A stretch of DNA of 64,000 nucleotides from Lethocerus indicus (Eukaryota > Arthropoda > Insecta > Hemiptera > Belostomatidae): the NCBI GenBank assembly GCA_019843655.1, contig JACDQD010000003.1, forward strand, positions 495,346 to 559,345, written 5' to 3'. Below the pieces are notes generated by a model. That model was not told the origin of the DNA, made no database searches, and saw only the letters and a program-made list of their open reading frames with translations. The first letter of the stretch is position 1, and each line of letters begins with the position of its first letter. Position numbers and translations under genes: made by a program. Of this stretch, positions 1-11,089 are shown piece by piece.

Positions 1-79
1 GCCTCCCGCTGGGACGCGTAAATTAAAAATGTTTACTTATTAATTTAAAAAAAATTTTACTTATTAATAATGTACTCAC

Positions 80-3000
80 TGGACCAGGGTGAAGGCGGAA
101 ACCGGCCAGCTGGACGGTTGTGAGCGGCCGAAGTTCCTTACCACCGATGGGCGGTTTTTCGAAGACGGATCTCAACGAGCTGGACAGAAAAAATTGAAAT
201 TAACGAACTGCACAACGCGCCGACTGTAAGTTTACATTTTCAGGAGTCAGGAGTGAAAAAAGAACGGTCTGGATAAAGATTAAATTGGCGCGAAGGAAAA
301 TTCCGATATGGTTCAGAAGTAACTCCGCGACTGCTGTCGGACCACCGAGAGAAAAATAGATCACAAATTGAAATTTTTATATCGTTACAATTGCGCGTCG
401 GCGCAGTGAAATAATAATTACGAGGAATACTGAAAAACCTTATTCGAAACGTAGCCAGATATACTGTGACGCATAATTCTGGAATTATTAACGGATGCGG
501 GTACGAGGCGTGATTTTAAAATTAAGTTTCGGTAACAAAAAACTTTTCTAAACCGCGAATCTCCGATTCTTCCCAAGTTCAGTTTCGACAAGTTCACGCT
601 TGTTGCGATCGGAGCGAGCGTCAATTTCTCCTACCGCTTAATCCTACTTATATCGAACTTACGGACTAACTAACATCCATGGCCAGGCTCGGCGGGCGGT
701 TTCGAACCACCGGCGTGTGACCACGGCTGAACCGCACAGTTAATTGAATAGACGGTTCGTCCTGCAATAGTCTTGGAAAGTCGAAAAGTTGAAATAAACC
801 CCGGGGGGGTCGCAAAACATTACCTGTTGTCCTGGTGGCCGGGCGTGTCGATGATTCCGGGCAGATTGGGGAGAAATGAAGAAAGTTGTTCCTTGACTTT
901 CTTTCCGCTGAATTTACTGTACGTATGCTCTAGGCCATAATAGGCCATCAAATTCACGGCCCCAGTTAGTTCGCTCTCCCCTGTCGGCACAAAAATTTTT
1001 TTACATCATTCAAAGAAAATAATAGAAATAGTACAGTCGGAAGTTGGGTCATAGTGACAATAGTATATATATATTTATCACGACACCCGGACTTGTAATT
1101 AATTAAAATTCGCGATTATTTCACTTTTGGTGCACCAAAAGTTTTCCAAAAGTGTACCAAAACACACCCGAAAAATTCACCCCTCAACATTTTTCCCCGA
1201 TTGAAATCCGCCACCGTTTGTGGTAAAACGTCATTCCTTTCGGGAATTGACAACCGGCGGATACGGAAAGGACTAGTTTCAACTTTCCGTTAGTTTTACG
1301 GACAAAATAATACAATATTTTAATTCTACAGAGTTTATATAAGCAACCGGCGGATACGGGAAAGGACTAGTTTCAACTTTCCGTTAGTTTTACGGACAAA
1401 ATAATACAATATTTTAATTCTACAGAGTTTATATAAGCAACCGGCGGATACCTAGTTTCAACTTTCCGTTAGTTTTACGGACAAAATAATACAATATTTA
1501 ATTCTACAGAGTTTAGCAACCATGGGAAAGGACTAGTTTCAACTTTCCGTTAGTTTTACGGACAAAATAATACAATATTTTAATTCTACAGAGTTTATAT
1601 AAGCAACCGGCGGATACGGGAAAGGACTAGTTTCAACTTTCCGTTAGTTTTACGGACAAAATAATACAATATTTTAATTCTACAGAGTTTATATAAGCAA
1701 CCGGCGGATACGGGAAAGGACTAGTTTCAACTTTCCGTTAGTTTTACGGACAAAATAATACAATATTTTAATTCTACAGAGTTTATATAAGCAACCGGCG
1801 GATACGGGAAAGGACTAGTTTCAACTTTCCGTTAGTTTTACGGACAAAATAATACAATATTTTAATTCTACAGAGTTTATATAAGCAATCGGGCACGGCT
1901 CAATGGCGAGAAACGGAATTTTCCTTCAATTACGGTCAGCGTAACCGTCCGTTTAACCGTTTATCGAATTAATAGTTTTAAAAACTTAAAAAAAACCCAC
2001 ATCCTCGAACTCTGTGCCGTATACAGACCTCGAGACAACAACAGAAGGGTAATTTAATCGGTGTACACGTGCGGAAATACTAGAAAATTTTCGAGAGAAA
2101 AAGGTAATAAAAATTTCGTATTTCTATAACTAAATTTTCTCTAATTATAATTTAAAACGGGACCAAACTGCAAATTAAAGTAATAATCTACGAGAAACAC
2201 TTTTCCAGAGGCACATTAGGCGTTTTTAAATTATTAAAATATATCGATCGTTGATTACAATTTGAAATTTAGTTGGCGAGACAACGATATTTGACAAACT
2301 TATATTCGGGTCATAAAGTGCGCCAACCGATTGGGTACCGATTTTGTCTTACGTCGGCATTTATAATACATTTATATTTCGTCAAATAACTGTAACTACA
2401 ATGATAAAAGTCCATTTATAAGTACAGCGCAGGTTCTAGAGCGAAATTTATAATATCTGTGTACGCTATCGTATAAAGTTATATTTTTCGCCTTGTTTCC
2501 ACCGTTTTAAGATTAAAATGATATTGGTTCGATAAAAAAATATCGGAAAGGCGGAGTGTATAATATAGTGGGCGAAAATCAGATCGTAATTCCGTCAATA
2601 CAAGGCTAGATTAAACGCTTGCGGAGCCTCGAAAAGGCTTAAATATGCATTTTTACGTATCGTCCGGACGTCGTACACGAAAATGGGGACATAGTGCGTT
2701 AAGTCGTGCCACAAAAAAAGGATGAAGACCGAGCGATTGAAGCGTAATCAGATGGACACCGACCGGAATCCTCCGAACTCTTAAATATATCAAAAATTTC
2801 GTTATATCGTTAATAAAGTCCCAGTTTTCCGTCTCCAATCGTATATTTTAGTTTGACGCGTCTGCCGATCGATAGTCCGACGTCTGTGCTGTTATATATA
2901 CCGTCGGATCTCTTCGATTCTACGGAAATTACCATTTATCGGATAATAATGATCGGATAACGTCCACTTATCGAGCGGTAATTACTCTCGACGCCGTAAT

Positions 3001-3212
3001 ACGTCAGTTCATAATTTCAGTTCAATTTTTATATCTTCGTATAACGTTACTAAATAAATACGAATACAAATTAAGGTTGCTTTTATACACTAATGTGTAT
3101 TAATGCGATTCAATCGTAAAAATGCATTTTTCAAATTATTTATTTATCCAGTTCGGGCTACCGGGGTCTTCTCGACAAAAATATCGATTATATATGAAAT
3201 AAATCGGAATAG

Positions 3213-3263
<51 letters not shown>

Positions 3264-4195
3264 AAAAGAGTAATAAAATAAGTATTCTTTTAAACTGACA
3301 CAAATATGTGACACATACATTCCTCTATAATTGATTATGAGACAAACAAAAAAAATATATAAATACAATTTATCGATACGAAATTCCGTTTTATTTTTAC
3401 GAAAATTCGTCATTCCGTCGAGAGATATATTTCCGTTGAAAAATATTAAACGTAATAATAATTTTTATAGCTCGCTTATTATCCAACTACTTAGGTAACA
3501 ATTTCAATAATTTCGGTTCGCAAAATCTTTTCCTTTTTGAATTTAACTTATCGCCCGTTTAGGCGATTTTTTTTTTATTATAGCGGACCGATTTTACACT
3601 TTTAGAACTTGACAATTTCGTCCCTTTTCGTCGTAAATTGTGCGAAAATAACTGCGACGTCGGGCTGCAAAAAAAACAGAAGCCGGGGGGGGGGTCGGTA
3701 GCGAACGAGTCAATTTATATTTTTATCAAGTCGAAGGCGCATATTTATTTACCGAAATAAATATAAATGTCGCGAAATTCGTGGGAAGAGTTAGACGTAA
3801 AATAGACAAGTTTTAAAGCCGGTTTAGCGGTTACAACGGTGTCGTATAACGCGGACGAAGGCTGGCTACTACAATATAGCTACGGCTGTAATTAAAGAAA
3901 ATATTGTATATATACGGGGTGCAAGGTGGTCTGTAACCTCACTCCAGTTGAATAGGCGGTAAAATATTAATAAAGGGAAGGGGAGAGGGGGATGGGTTTT
4001 GGGCGCCTTACCGGGGGGTTCTTTCATCAAATAGAACGGTCCACTGTGGACGATTGAAGGATTTTTCCCGAGGGAAATCGTCGTCTTGAGTGTACCGGTT
4101 GAATCTTGACGCGAAACGACAGGAGACCTGGCTCCCCTTGGTGACGATTTGGGCGAATATTGTTCTACCTTACGAAACTGATCACTCATCATCAT
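80..4195 (-). CDS. MED19: Mediator complex subunit 19 (MED19), 3' part outside window
   Basis: MED19 is a head-module subunit of the nuclear Mediator complex that links transcription factors to RNA polymerase II. Three coding exons on the minus strand: 4195-4012, 980-824 and 179-80. Exon 1 begins with three consecutive ATGs (4195, 4192, 4189) and carries SRQDSTGTLKTTISLGK and GPFYLMKEPP, typical of insect MED19 N-termini. Exon 2 encodes LTGAVNLMAYYGLEH and FSGKKVKEQLSSFLPNLPG. Exon 3 encodes EKPPIGGKELRPL and FRLHPGP. Intron phases join cleanly (phase 1, then phase 2), with GT/AG at every boundary. Exon 3 ends in phase 0 at a GTGAGT donor, so the Lys/His-rich C-terminus lies to the left of the window. 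Intron 1 (981-4011) is 3 kb and holds a 94-bp tandem array; intron 2 holds a tRNA-derived repeat. Identification rests on remembered family sequence, not a search. Confidence 0.93.
620..740 (-). mobile_element. tRNA-derived SINE-like fragment in MED19 intron 2
   Basis: On the minus strand this stretch contains GGTGGTTCGAAACCGCC, a perfect T-arm (5-bp stem around TTCGAAA) that also fits a polymerase III B box. Weak A-box-like sequence lies about 20 nt upstream, too close for an intact tRNA. Downstream is CATGGATGTTAGTTAG, which resembles the body of insect tRNA-derived SINEs. No complete cloverleaf can be folded, so I call a SINE remnant rather than a tRNA gene. Confidence 0.45.
1251..1895. 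repeat. 94-bp tandem array, about 7 copies, in MED19 intron 1
   Basis: The unit starts CAACCGGCGGATACGGG and ends with CAGAGTTTATATAAG. Starts fall at 1251, 1344, 1438, 1517, 1604, 1698, 1792 and 1886 (partial), giving periods of 93, 94, 79, 87, 94, 94 and 94. The third and fourth copies carry small deletions; the others are almost identical, which suggests recent expansion. Confidence 0.95.
3215..3261. repeat. (TA)n microsatellite
   Basis: Uninterrupted TA dinucleotides inside MED19 intron 1. The short frames through it are artefacts. Confidence 0.97.
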
Positions 4196-4779
4196 CTTGA
4201 CACGTCATCTCTCAAATGTACAACGGGAAAAGAAGAGACATCACCGTCTTTGTACCGTCTTCTTGTCTCTCTCTCTCTCTCTTTTTTCTTTTTTTTTTTT
4301 TTCAAATTCGCAAACACAAAAAGTCCCGCAGAAGAACATCTTCGACACCACAGTAATCACCTAACCCACGCCATCTTTAATCATAACTACATTTGACACG
4401 GCTGCCAACGCCGCTATATCAATTTGCCCGTTTCAATTATTCGTTAAAAAAAAAAAAGAAAAAAAGAAGAAGCGAAATTAAAATTTAAAATATTCACAGA
4501 CGTTTTATACGCGAAAAATTCATTTTTAATTTAAGAATAACTATTTCAACGTCCCATTTAGTTTCTGGATATGTAATTTCAATTCCGTCACAGATATATA
4601 TCGCCATACTACAAATGATACAATCGCAGGAAACGAGTAAAAAAAAAATAAATTATTAATTTTAATAATATCTAATATTATAATTTGCATTATGAACAGC
4701 GAGAAATCACAAAGACAAAATGTAATAAAAGTTTTAAAATAACTAATTTGTTCATCAGCTGATGATAGCGTGAAGATTA

Positions 4780-4781
<2 letters not shown>

Positions 4782-4837
<56 letters not shown>
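4782..4837. repeat. (TA)n microsatellite
   Basis: About 28 TA units, uninterrupted. Confidence 0.97.
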
Positions 4838-4840
<3 letters not shown>

Positions 4841-5609
4841 CTTTTTGTTTCTGCCCGATTCAGCATTTAATCTCTGAATTGAAAAAAAAAATAAATATCA
4901 CTTCGGGGTAATTGAATAATTCACCCAACAGCGAAAATGTCCAAAGCGGATTTCCCGCCTATACTATTGAATTTTCAAACTGAAAAGCTAATGTCTCTTA
5001 AAACCCAATTTGTTAAAATTCGAACCTCTCCTATTTAACTTTGTATCATTCATTCATTTATAACAGATTAACAGTTTCGGTTTTATTTATAATGTAGCAA
5101 TTTCGGAACTTCAAATAAGCAACAGTTAAATTATGTCTGGGCGAAAGGTCGTTCAAATCAGATTGGTTTTATCTTCTGTAATGAAAGATTAAACTATCCT
5201 TTTTTTTTTATTTTTTAATTATAAAAATGATTAGAACTACTCTAACAGATCAGTTATCGAGTACAGCATATCGAGCATATCGTTTCGGTATATTAGAAAC
5301 TAAAAAATTAATTACACAAGTTATTACAATTGATACAGTCTTTCTGATTTGTATTTCGACCGATAAGCGTAGGAAATAATTATCGGATAGGGGATGGAGA
5401 TAAATATGAAATGTTGAGCACATTCTTTTATTTACAAGATAACCCAAATTGTATATTTTCTTCGAATGTAAAACTCTCAATCGAGTCAATTCACATTATA
5501 CAGTTTACAATAAACTATCAACACATCCAACTACGCCTACAATACAGTCCATTATTACGACAGTGGGGAAAAAGCTTCATTACAATGACAATTATTTTTC
5601 TCGTAACCT

Positions 5610-5610
<1 letters not shown>

Positions 5611-5665
<55 letters not shown>
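5611..5665. repeat. (TA)n microsatellite
   Basis: About 27 TA units, directly after ...CCTAGA. Confidence 0.97.
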
Positions 5666-5671
<6 letters not shown>

Positions 5672-6964
5672 GCGAAATTGTTCCTTTAAAATTTCTGACA
5701 CAGAGACTAGAGAACAAATTATAGCGATAAGTGCATTTATTGCGTAAAAAAATAGAAAAGATCTAATTAAAAAGGGAAATCTTTTAAATTAGAGAAGCCG
5801 AGTTTATCGAGAGCTGAAAAACAAACTTTGCACACAAAGCCGCCAAGTAAAAATGTAGCAATCGCTATCCTTTTAGGAAATTATTATCGAATTACATCTT
5901 TTTTTTAATCCCTTAACGTAATCACTTTTACGAGGGTATAATTTCATCTTCGTCTTTTAATTTATGCGACGACCGATCTATGAAAATTTTACAAACTCGA
6001 TAATCAAGATCTCAGATCTTGAGTCCGAAATTTAAATAGGAAAAAAATTTAATTAACTTTTTTTATCGACATAAAATGATGTACGGTCTTGTAAATGTAC
6101 AAGACGTAAACAACAAATTCGGATCGATTAAAATTTACACCTTTCGGAATTATATGAGAAATGAGAAATTATTTCATTTTATCAATTCCATTGTACAGCA
6201 TAAACAAAAATACATACATATATATTTCATCGTCTTTGTCGTGTTTTATTCTGTAGTCATAAATTTACCTTAACTTAAGCGATAAAATAACATTAAGAAG
6301 AATTTCGATGCCATCCGCTGACTAATTAGAAACGAACGAAAAATTTAAACAAAAATTTTAATTAATCCGGTAAGAATAAATTTTTATTTGTAATAAATTA
6401 TAGTACAATCGTGGGAGTATCGACGTCGTAAACAATTGCGGGTGAGACCGTATTTAATTTAAGACTCTGAATTTACACAAATAAGTAAAGCCGAAAAACG
6501 TGAGTTCTCTCAATTTCATTAACGAACTCTGACAAAACAAAATAAAATCTTTTGTCAAGGTTCTCGTCCTAAATACAATCGAATAATAATAATAATAATA
6601 ATAATAATACACTATCAAAATTTACTTAGTGAAAACAAATGTGACTATCCGTGTGAGATACTGCGTGATATAGTCTCTCGTTTTATTTGTTTCCTTCTAA
6701 CGAATTGGCGGCATCCCCGACATGGCGGTGTTCGGCCCCAGCAGCACCTGAAACGTGCGTTAATAACGGCATTAGAACAACGTCCAGAATAACAAGATCG
6801 GACGGTTTACGTTTGTTTGTTTCGGACCTCCCTTCTGTGGGTGTTCGGCGGGTCTACTTCCGACATTAGTCGTACCAGAAGTTGGGGACGATTCGACTTT
6901 AAAATACTCTGTTACATTTTGCGCAATCGATTAAAATCGCAAACAATAAAAATATTGTAGATTC

Positions 6965-7475
6965 GTAATGTTTCTGTCTCTCCTCTCTCGCTGGCGGTTC
7001 GGGTCTTTTGCTAGACCGCCGTTTCGGCCCCCTCGCCATCTTCAGTAGCGCCCTGTTTTACTGTCACTGTTGTGGCACTTGTACTGTCTGACGGCTGTCG
7101 CTGTAAAGTGACCGACACGCTACTGAAGACGGTGAGTACTGAAGGTCAGTGAAAGTGACAGTGGGATGCCCCCAAAAACATCCAAAGTGCTAACACAGTG
7201 ACACTAACAGCGCTACTGAAGACGGCGAGTACTGGAAAGTAAAGTGACAGTGGGGATGCCCCAAAAACATCCAAAGTGCTAACACAGTGACACTAACACG
7301 CTACTGAAGACGGCGAGTACTGGAAAGCAGTGACAGTGATGCCCCAAAAACATCCAAAGTGCTAACACAGTGACACTAACACAGCGCTACTGAAGATGGC
7401 GAGTGCGAGAAACCGCAGTCTAGCAAAAGACCAAACCTCAGCGAGAGGAGAGAGAAACGTCACGAATCTACAGTA
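6965..7475. mobile_element. Palindromic MITE, family M2, expanded copy
   Basis: Long inverted terminal repeats. The left arm reads TTTCTGTCTC...CTCGC...GGTCTTTTGCTAGACC...CGCCATCTTCAGTAGCGC and the right arm is its near complement, ending GAGAGAAACGTCACGAATC. The arms contain a small subterminal hairpin, GGTCT-TTTGCT-AGACC. Inside, an 80-90 bp segment with CCCCAAAAACATCCAAAGTG is repeated three times (7110-7390). No transposase frame is present. Confidence 0.85.
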
Positions 7476-8505
7476 TATTCCAACCCCTCGCAGACCACAC
7501 ACACACAGGTATATCAAATTAATAAAAATATTCAAACAGATTCGTAATTTTCTTAAAATCTTATCACCCACCGGAATAATATTGGGGAAAATTACAATGT
7601 AATATTACACTATACATTACTATACAATACTATCAAAAATATTTCAAAAAGCTAATCGCGTTTTCGCTCAAATACTGTCTTAGGGTATAACGGTCGCCAT
7701 TGTTTTATCGATAGAAATTCCTACATTTCACCCGGGAACAATTACGTTGGCAACAATTCGTATAAAATGTGTTTCGCGCGATATTTTTCAACTGTAAATC
7801 GTTTCACATCGAGAACTGTACAACGTTTGCACGCGAGGACGGCGTTTCGAATGAAAGTCGGATGAAATAGAGTGGAGATAAAGGTTCGTAAACGAGAGAT
7901 ATCGGTAGTTTTTCCGTCGGCCGGGCGCGAACTTCGCCGATTGTTAACCGAACGCCGATAAAAGTCGAAAACGCCTTAACGAGAAACGAATATTAATAAA
8001 TAAATAGTAGGCGAATCAAGTTCAAGATGAAATATCGTTACGACGGAATTCTTCATTATTTGGCAATTTTTTGTTTGCGCGCCGCCGGCCAACGCGGAAA
8101 AGTAACAAAATATCGTATCGGAATTTGATGTAAAAATATTTCATGACGCGTGGAAAATTGCCTTCAGCATGCTGTCGACGACGCATCATCACTTAGTTAC
8201 ATCCATCAGACATCAAAAGTGACGCTCGAAAATTATACATGCGTTGACAACAAATTCATTAAAGTACGATTAAGCTGAAATCTAATTTTGAAAAAGTTTA
8301 CGGGGTCTAACGTCGAAGCGATGCGTTTCAAAATTTGGTTGGAAAATTACCGAAACCGTTTGAACGTTTTTTTTTACCACACTTGCCGACTTTCATCCAT
8401 CATATATCAACGTTTATTTCCGTTTACAAAAGTTTTGCAATATTGAAATTCCGTACGCCGTACACCTATCTCTACGGTACGCATCAAATAAACCGAGAAC
8501 GGCCG

Positions 8506-9078
8506 TTAACCGACCTGTTTCTGTTGGGTTCTCTGCGCCTCTTCGACTTGAGCCCGTTCGACTTCGAAAAGGACGGGAGCGAACAGAATCGCAGACGAAC
8601 TGAAGAAGAACCAAACGGTCGTTTTCGAAACGCTGTAGAACGCTGAAAGAAAACGGAAGAGAATTAGAAAAAGAAAAACCGATTAGCAAAAGGTCACCCC
8701 AATATATATCGGGTGATACACTATTATCTTTCGGATAGCGGCAACGGCCAAATTTACGTCAATAGCGTAATCGGAGAGTCGGCATATTGTACTATATAGT
8801 CGGGGCCAAAATCGGTCGACCGTACGTACGAACAAATTTAAAAATTGTGGGTAAATAAACGTCGCGCCGCTAATCAACTCACATTTCAATCCCGTCTTAG
8901 TTCCCGTGTACATTGAGTAGGTCGCGTTCCTCATTTTTTCGGGGAACATTTCCGTCAATCCCCACAGCCTCTCGCTCAGCGTTTCGTCTTCTAGATCCTG
9001 GGGAAAAATCGTAAAAAAATTTTCAACAACAAGCCGGTAAATAAAACGAGTGTATATATATCGTTGAATGTAGTATGC

Positions 9079-9127
<49 letters not shown>

Positions 9128-9214
9128 TAATTAATTTTGATCTCGCAGCCTCGAAAAATCGTAAAAAATTTTCAACAACAATAAATAAAACGAGTGTATA
9201 TATCGTTGAATGTA

Positions 9215-9298
<84 letters not shown>

Positions 9299-9767
9299 TG
9301 AAATTAATTAATTTTTGATCTCGCAGCCTTCGGGCCGCCTTTGCATCGCATATTTTGGAAATTTTTTTTAAATAGCGGTCAAAAGTTATGACATAAAAGT
9401 GAAATAAAATTGTCAAAACTGTGCGTACAGCGAAAATAAAATATTGTACGAGTCCTATTATTACCGATAAATTGTTACAACCTAAGAATTTGTCGAGTGT
9501 ACTCGAAATGTATATTTGTTGGGTGTGAATTTACCGATATTGAATTCGGGTAAAGACTGGCGCCAATAATATATATATAAGGGGACCGATTTCAATATTT
9601 ATTGAAAACAAAAACGGCCTACAATAAATAGAAAAGAAAAAACCAGATAATTTACTTACATCGTCGTCGAGGCAACGTGTTATGTTCTTCGGTTTTTCGG
9701 GCGTACAATCTTTGCTGCTGTCTGGCATCGAACCCATACCACTGTCCGACTCTTCGCCTGATGCCAT
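8506..9767 (-). CDS. TOMM22: Mitochondrial import receptor subunit TOM22
   Basis: TOM22 is the tail-anchored central receptor of the outer mitochondrial membrane TOM complex; it passes preproteins from TOM20/TOM70 to the TOM40 pore. Three minus-strand exons: 9767-9660 (36 codons, Asp/Glu/Ser-rich start [16 protein letters not shown]), 8997-8883 with the diagnostic [18 protein letters not shown], and 8642-8506 with the membrane anchor [16 protein letters not shown] followed by [12 protein letters not shown]. Phases match (0, then 1). The product would be 119 residues against about 140 in vertebrates; it stops at QQKQVG, so the intermembrane-space tail is short. CAG|GTCGGT at that point could instead be a weak donor to a small missed exon, but an AATAAA lies about 90 nt past the stop. 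Intron 1 is filled by two large (TA)n blocks. Confidence 0.93.
8999..9330. repeat. Duplicated segment with two (TA)n blocks in TOMM22 intron 1
   Basis: A segment containing AATCGTAAAAAATTTTCAAC, AAACGAGTGTATATATCG and TTGAATGTAGTA occurs twice (about 9001-9076 and 9155-9218). Each copy is followed by a pure TA run (9079-9121; 9217-9297) and then GAAATTAATTAATTTT-GATCTCGCAGCC. The first copy starts at the exon 2 splice acceptor, so the duplication began at the exon edge. Confidence 0.85.
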
Positions 9768-11089
9768 AGATTAGAATATTTAACGGGTGGAGAAAAGTTT
9801 AAAGGTCAATCGAAAGAATGGGGGAAAAAAATACTTGTCTTTTAAAACGGATTGCAATTATAGATTTACTCCGGGCTTGGAATCAGCTTGTTTTCGTACT
9901 AGCTAGGCCCAGTCCTGCCAACCGCCCAATCTCCCCCTCAACCCAAGTTCGATATATATTTAAACAAAAATATTTATAACGAGATTCCAGTTGTAAAAAA
10001 AAAAAATAATTACTCGTTTCAACTATTAAAACATTAAATTAAATGTTATTTACCTATTTAAAAAACCGTATCCTTCATCACCGTATATATATATATATAT
10101 ATAAATGGCGACTATATCGCTTTAATGGTGGGGACGAGATTCGATTGAGAAAAATTTGTTCGGCCTCCATTTTGCCGAATATTCCAGTTATTTAACAGTT
10201 GAGTAGTGTAAGTATAATAGAAATTCAGTTGAAATCAATGAAATTTCATTTATTTCCAATTCTACGTTATAATCAAACGAATTTTTAAAAGCGGTGTTTA
10301 TTTTAAAAGCGAAATAGGCAACACATATAAAAAAATGCTCTAAAAAAGCCCATTCAGCTTTCCGCCAATTAACTAAATTTCTATAATTGTAAAGAGTTTA
10401 GTGGAGAATATAAGTTGAATAACATAAAAGCTTTCTCCGAATTACTAACTCTAATACGAGCGTTACAGATCGATGAAATAATTTCAAACGTATCTATTAT
10501 TTATAGAGTTTAAATATTGCAATTACCGACAGCATAAATAATCTATTTATTTATGAAATAAAATATTTCATAGTTTACGCAGTAAATATTACAATTTTGG
10601 GCTTATTTATTATTCATTTTTTTTTACTTACGCAAAAAGAATAATTCTTCGGACTGTTGTTTAGAAATTGTCGATCGTAAAACGTTTTACTCCATTTCGA
10701 TACACGAATTGAACGGATTAGAGAAAGTGAACGAGACGATTGAAAATTGCGAATCGCTAATGAAAAAAAAACATTATAGATATTAATGAAAATAGAGGCG
10801 GTGACAAATATTATAAATTGTTGACGATTATAATTTTTTAAATAATCGATATTATTGAAAAAAATAAATTTAAATTGATTCTGTCTTTTGTTTTACACTG
10901 TAAATATTCCTAATCATCTGTTTATAACTGCTGTTTACAGTTTGAGACTTTCATCGGGTTTATAAATTTCGCCTGAAATGTATTCAAACGGTGCTGGAAA
11001 TTTAGTAAATATATTCATTATAAATGCGTTATTCTCTAATTGCACTCAACGGATGAGGGTAATTTTTTATTTAAAAAAAATTATCTCAG
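9768..11089. other. Region between divergent TOMM22 and the HCN-like gene
   Basis: The flanking genes are transcribed away from each other, so promoters of both are expected here, as is the missing first exon of the channel. I see no confident coding exon. A candidate donor (GTAGT|GTAAGT near 10208) follows a non-repetitive stretch and could end a 5' leader exon. A short (TA)n lies at 10085-10102. Confidence 0.4.

Larger units (their letters stand above)
4196..8505. other. Intergenic region between MED19 and TOMM22
   Basis: No coding exon recognised. It holds the presumed MED19 promoter just right of 4195, (TA)n at 4782-4837 and 5611-5665, a short (AAT)n run near 6580-6608, and a palindromic repeat element at 6965-7475. 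The remainder is AT-rich with only short non-conserved frames. An AATAAA on the minus strand at 8418-8413 lies about 90 nt past the TOMM22 stop and could be its polyadenylation signal. Confidence 0.6.

Noticed and set aside
9064..9416. Tyr-Ile repeat proteins
   Set aside because: Translation of (TA)n arrays, here and at every other TA array in the window.
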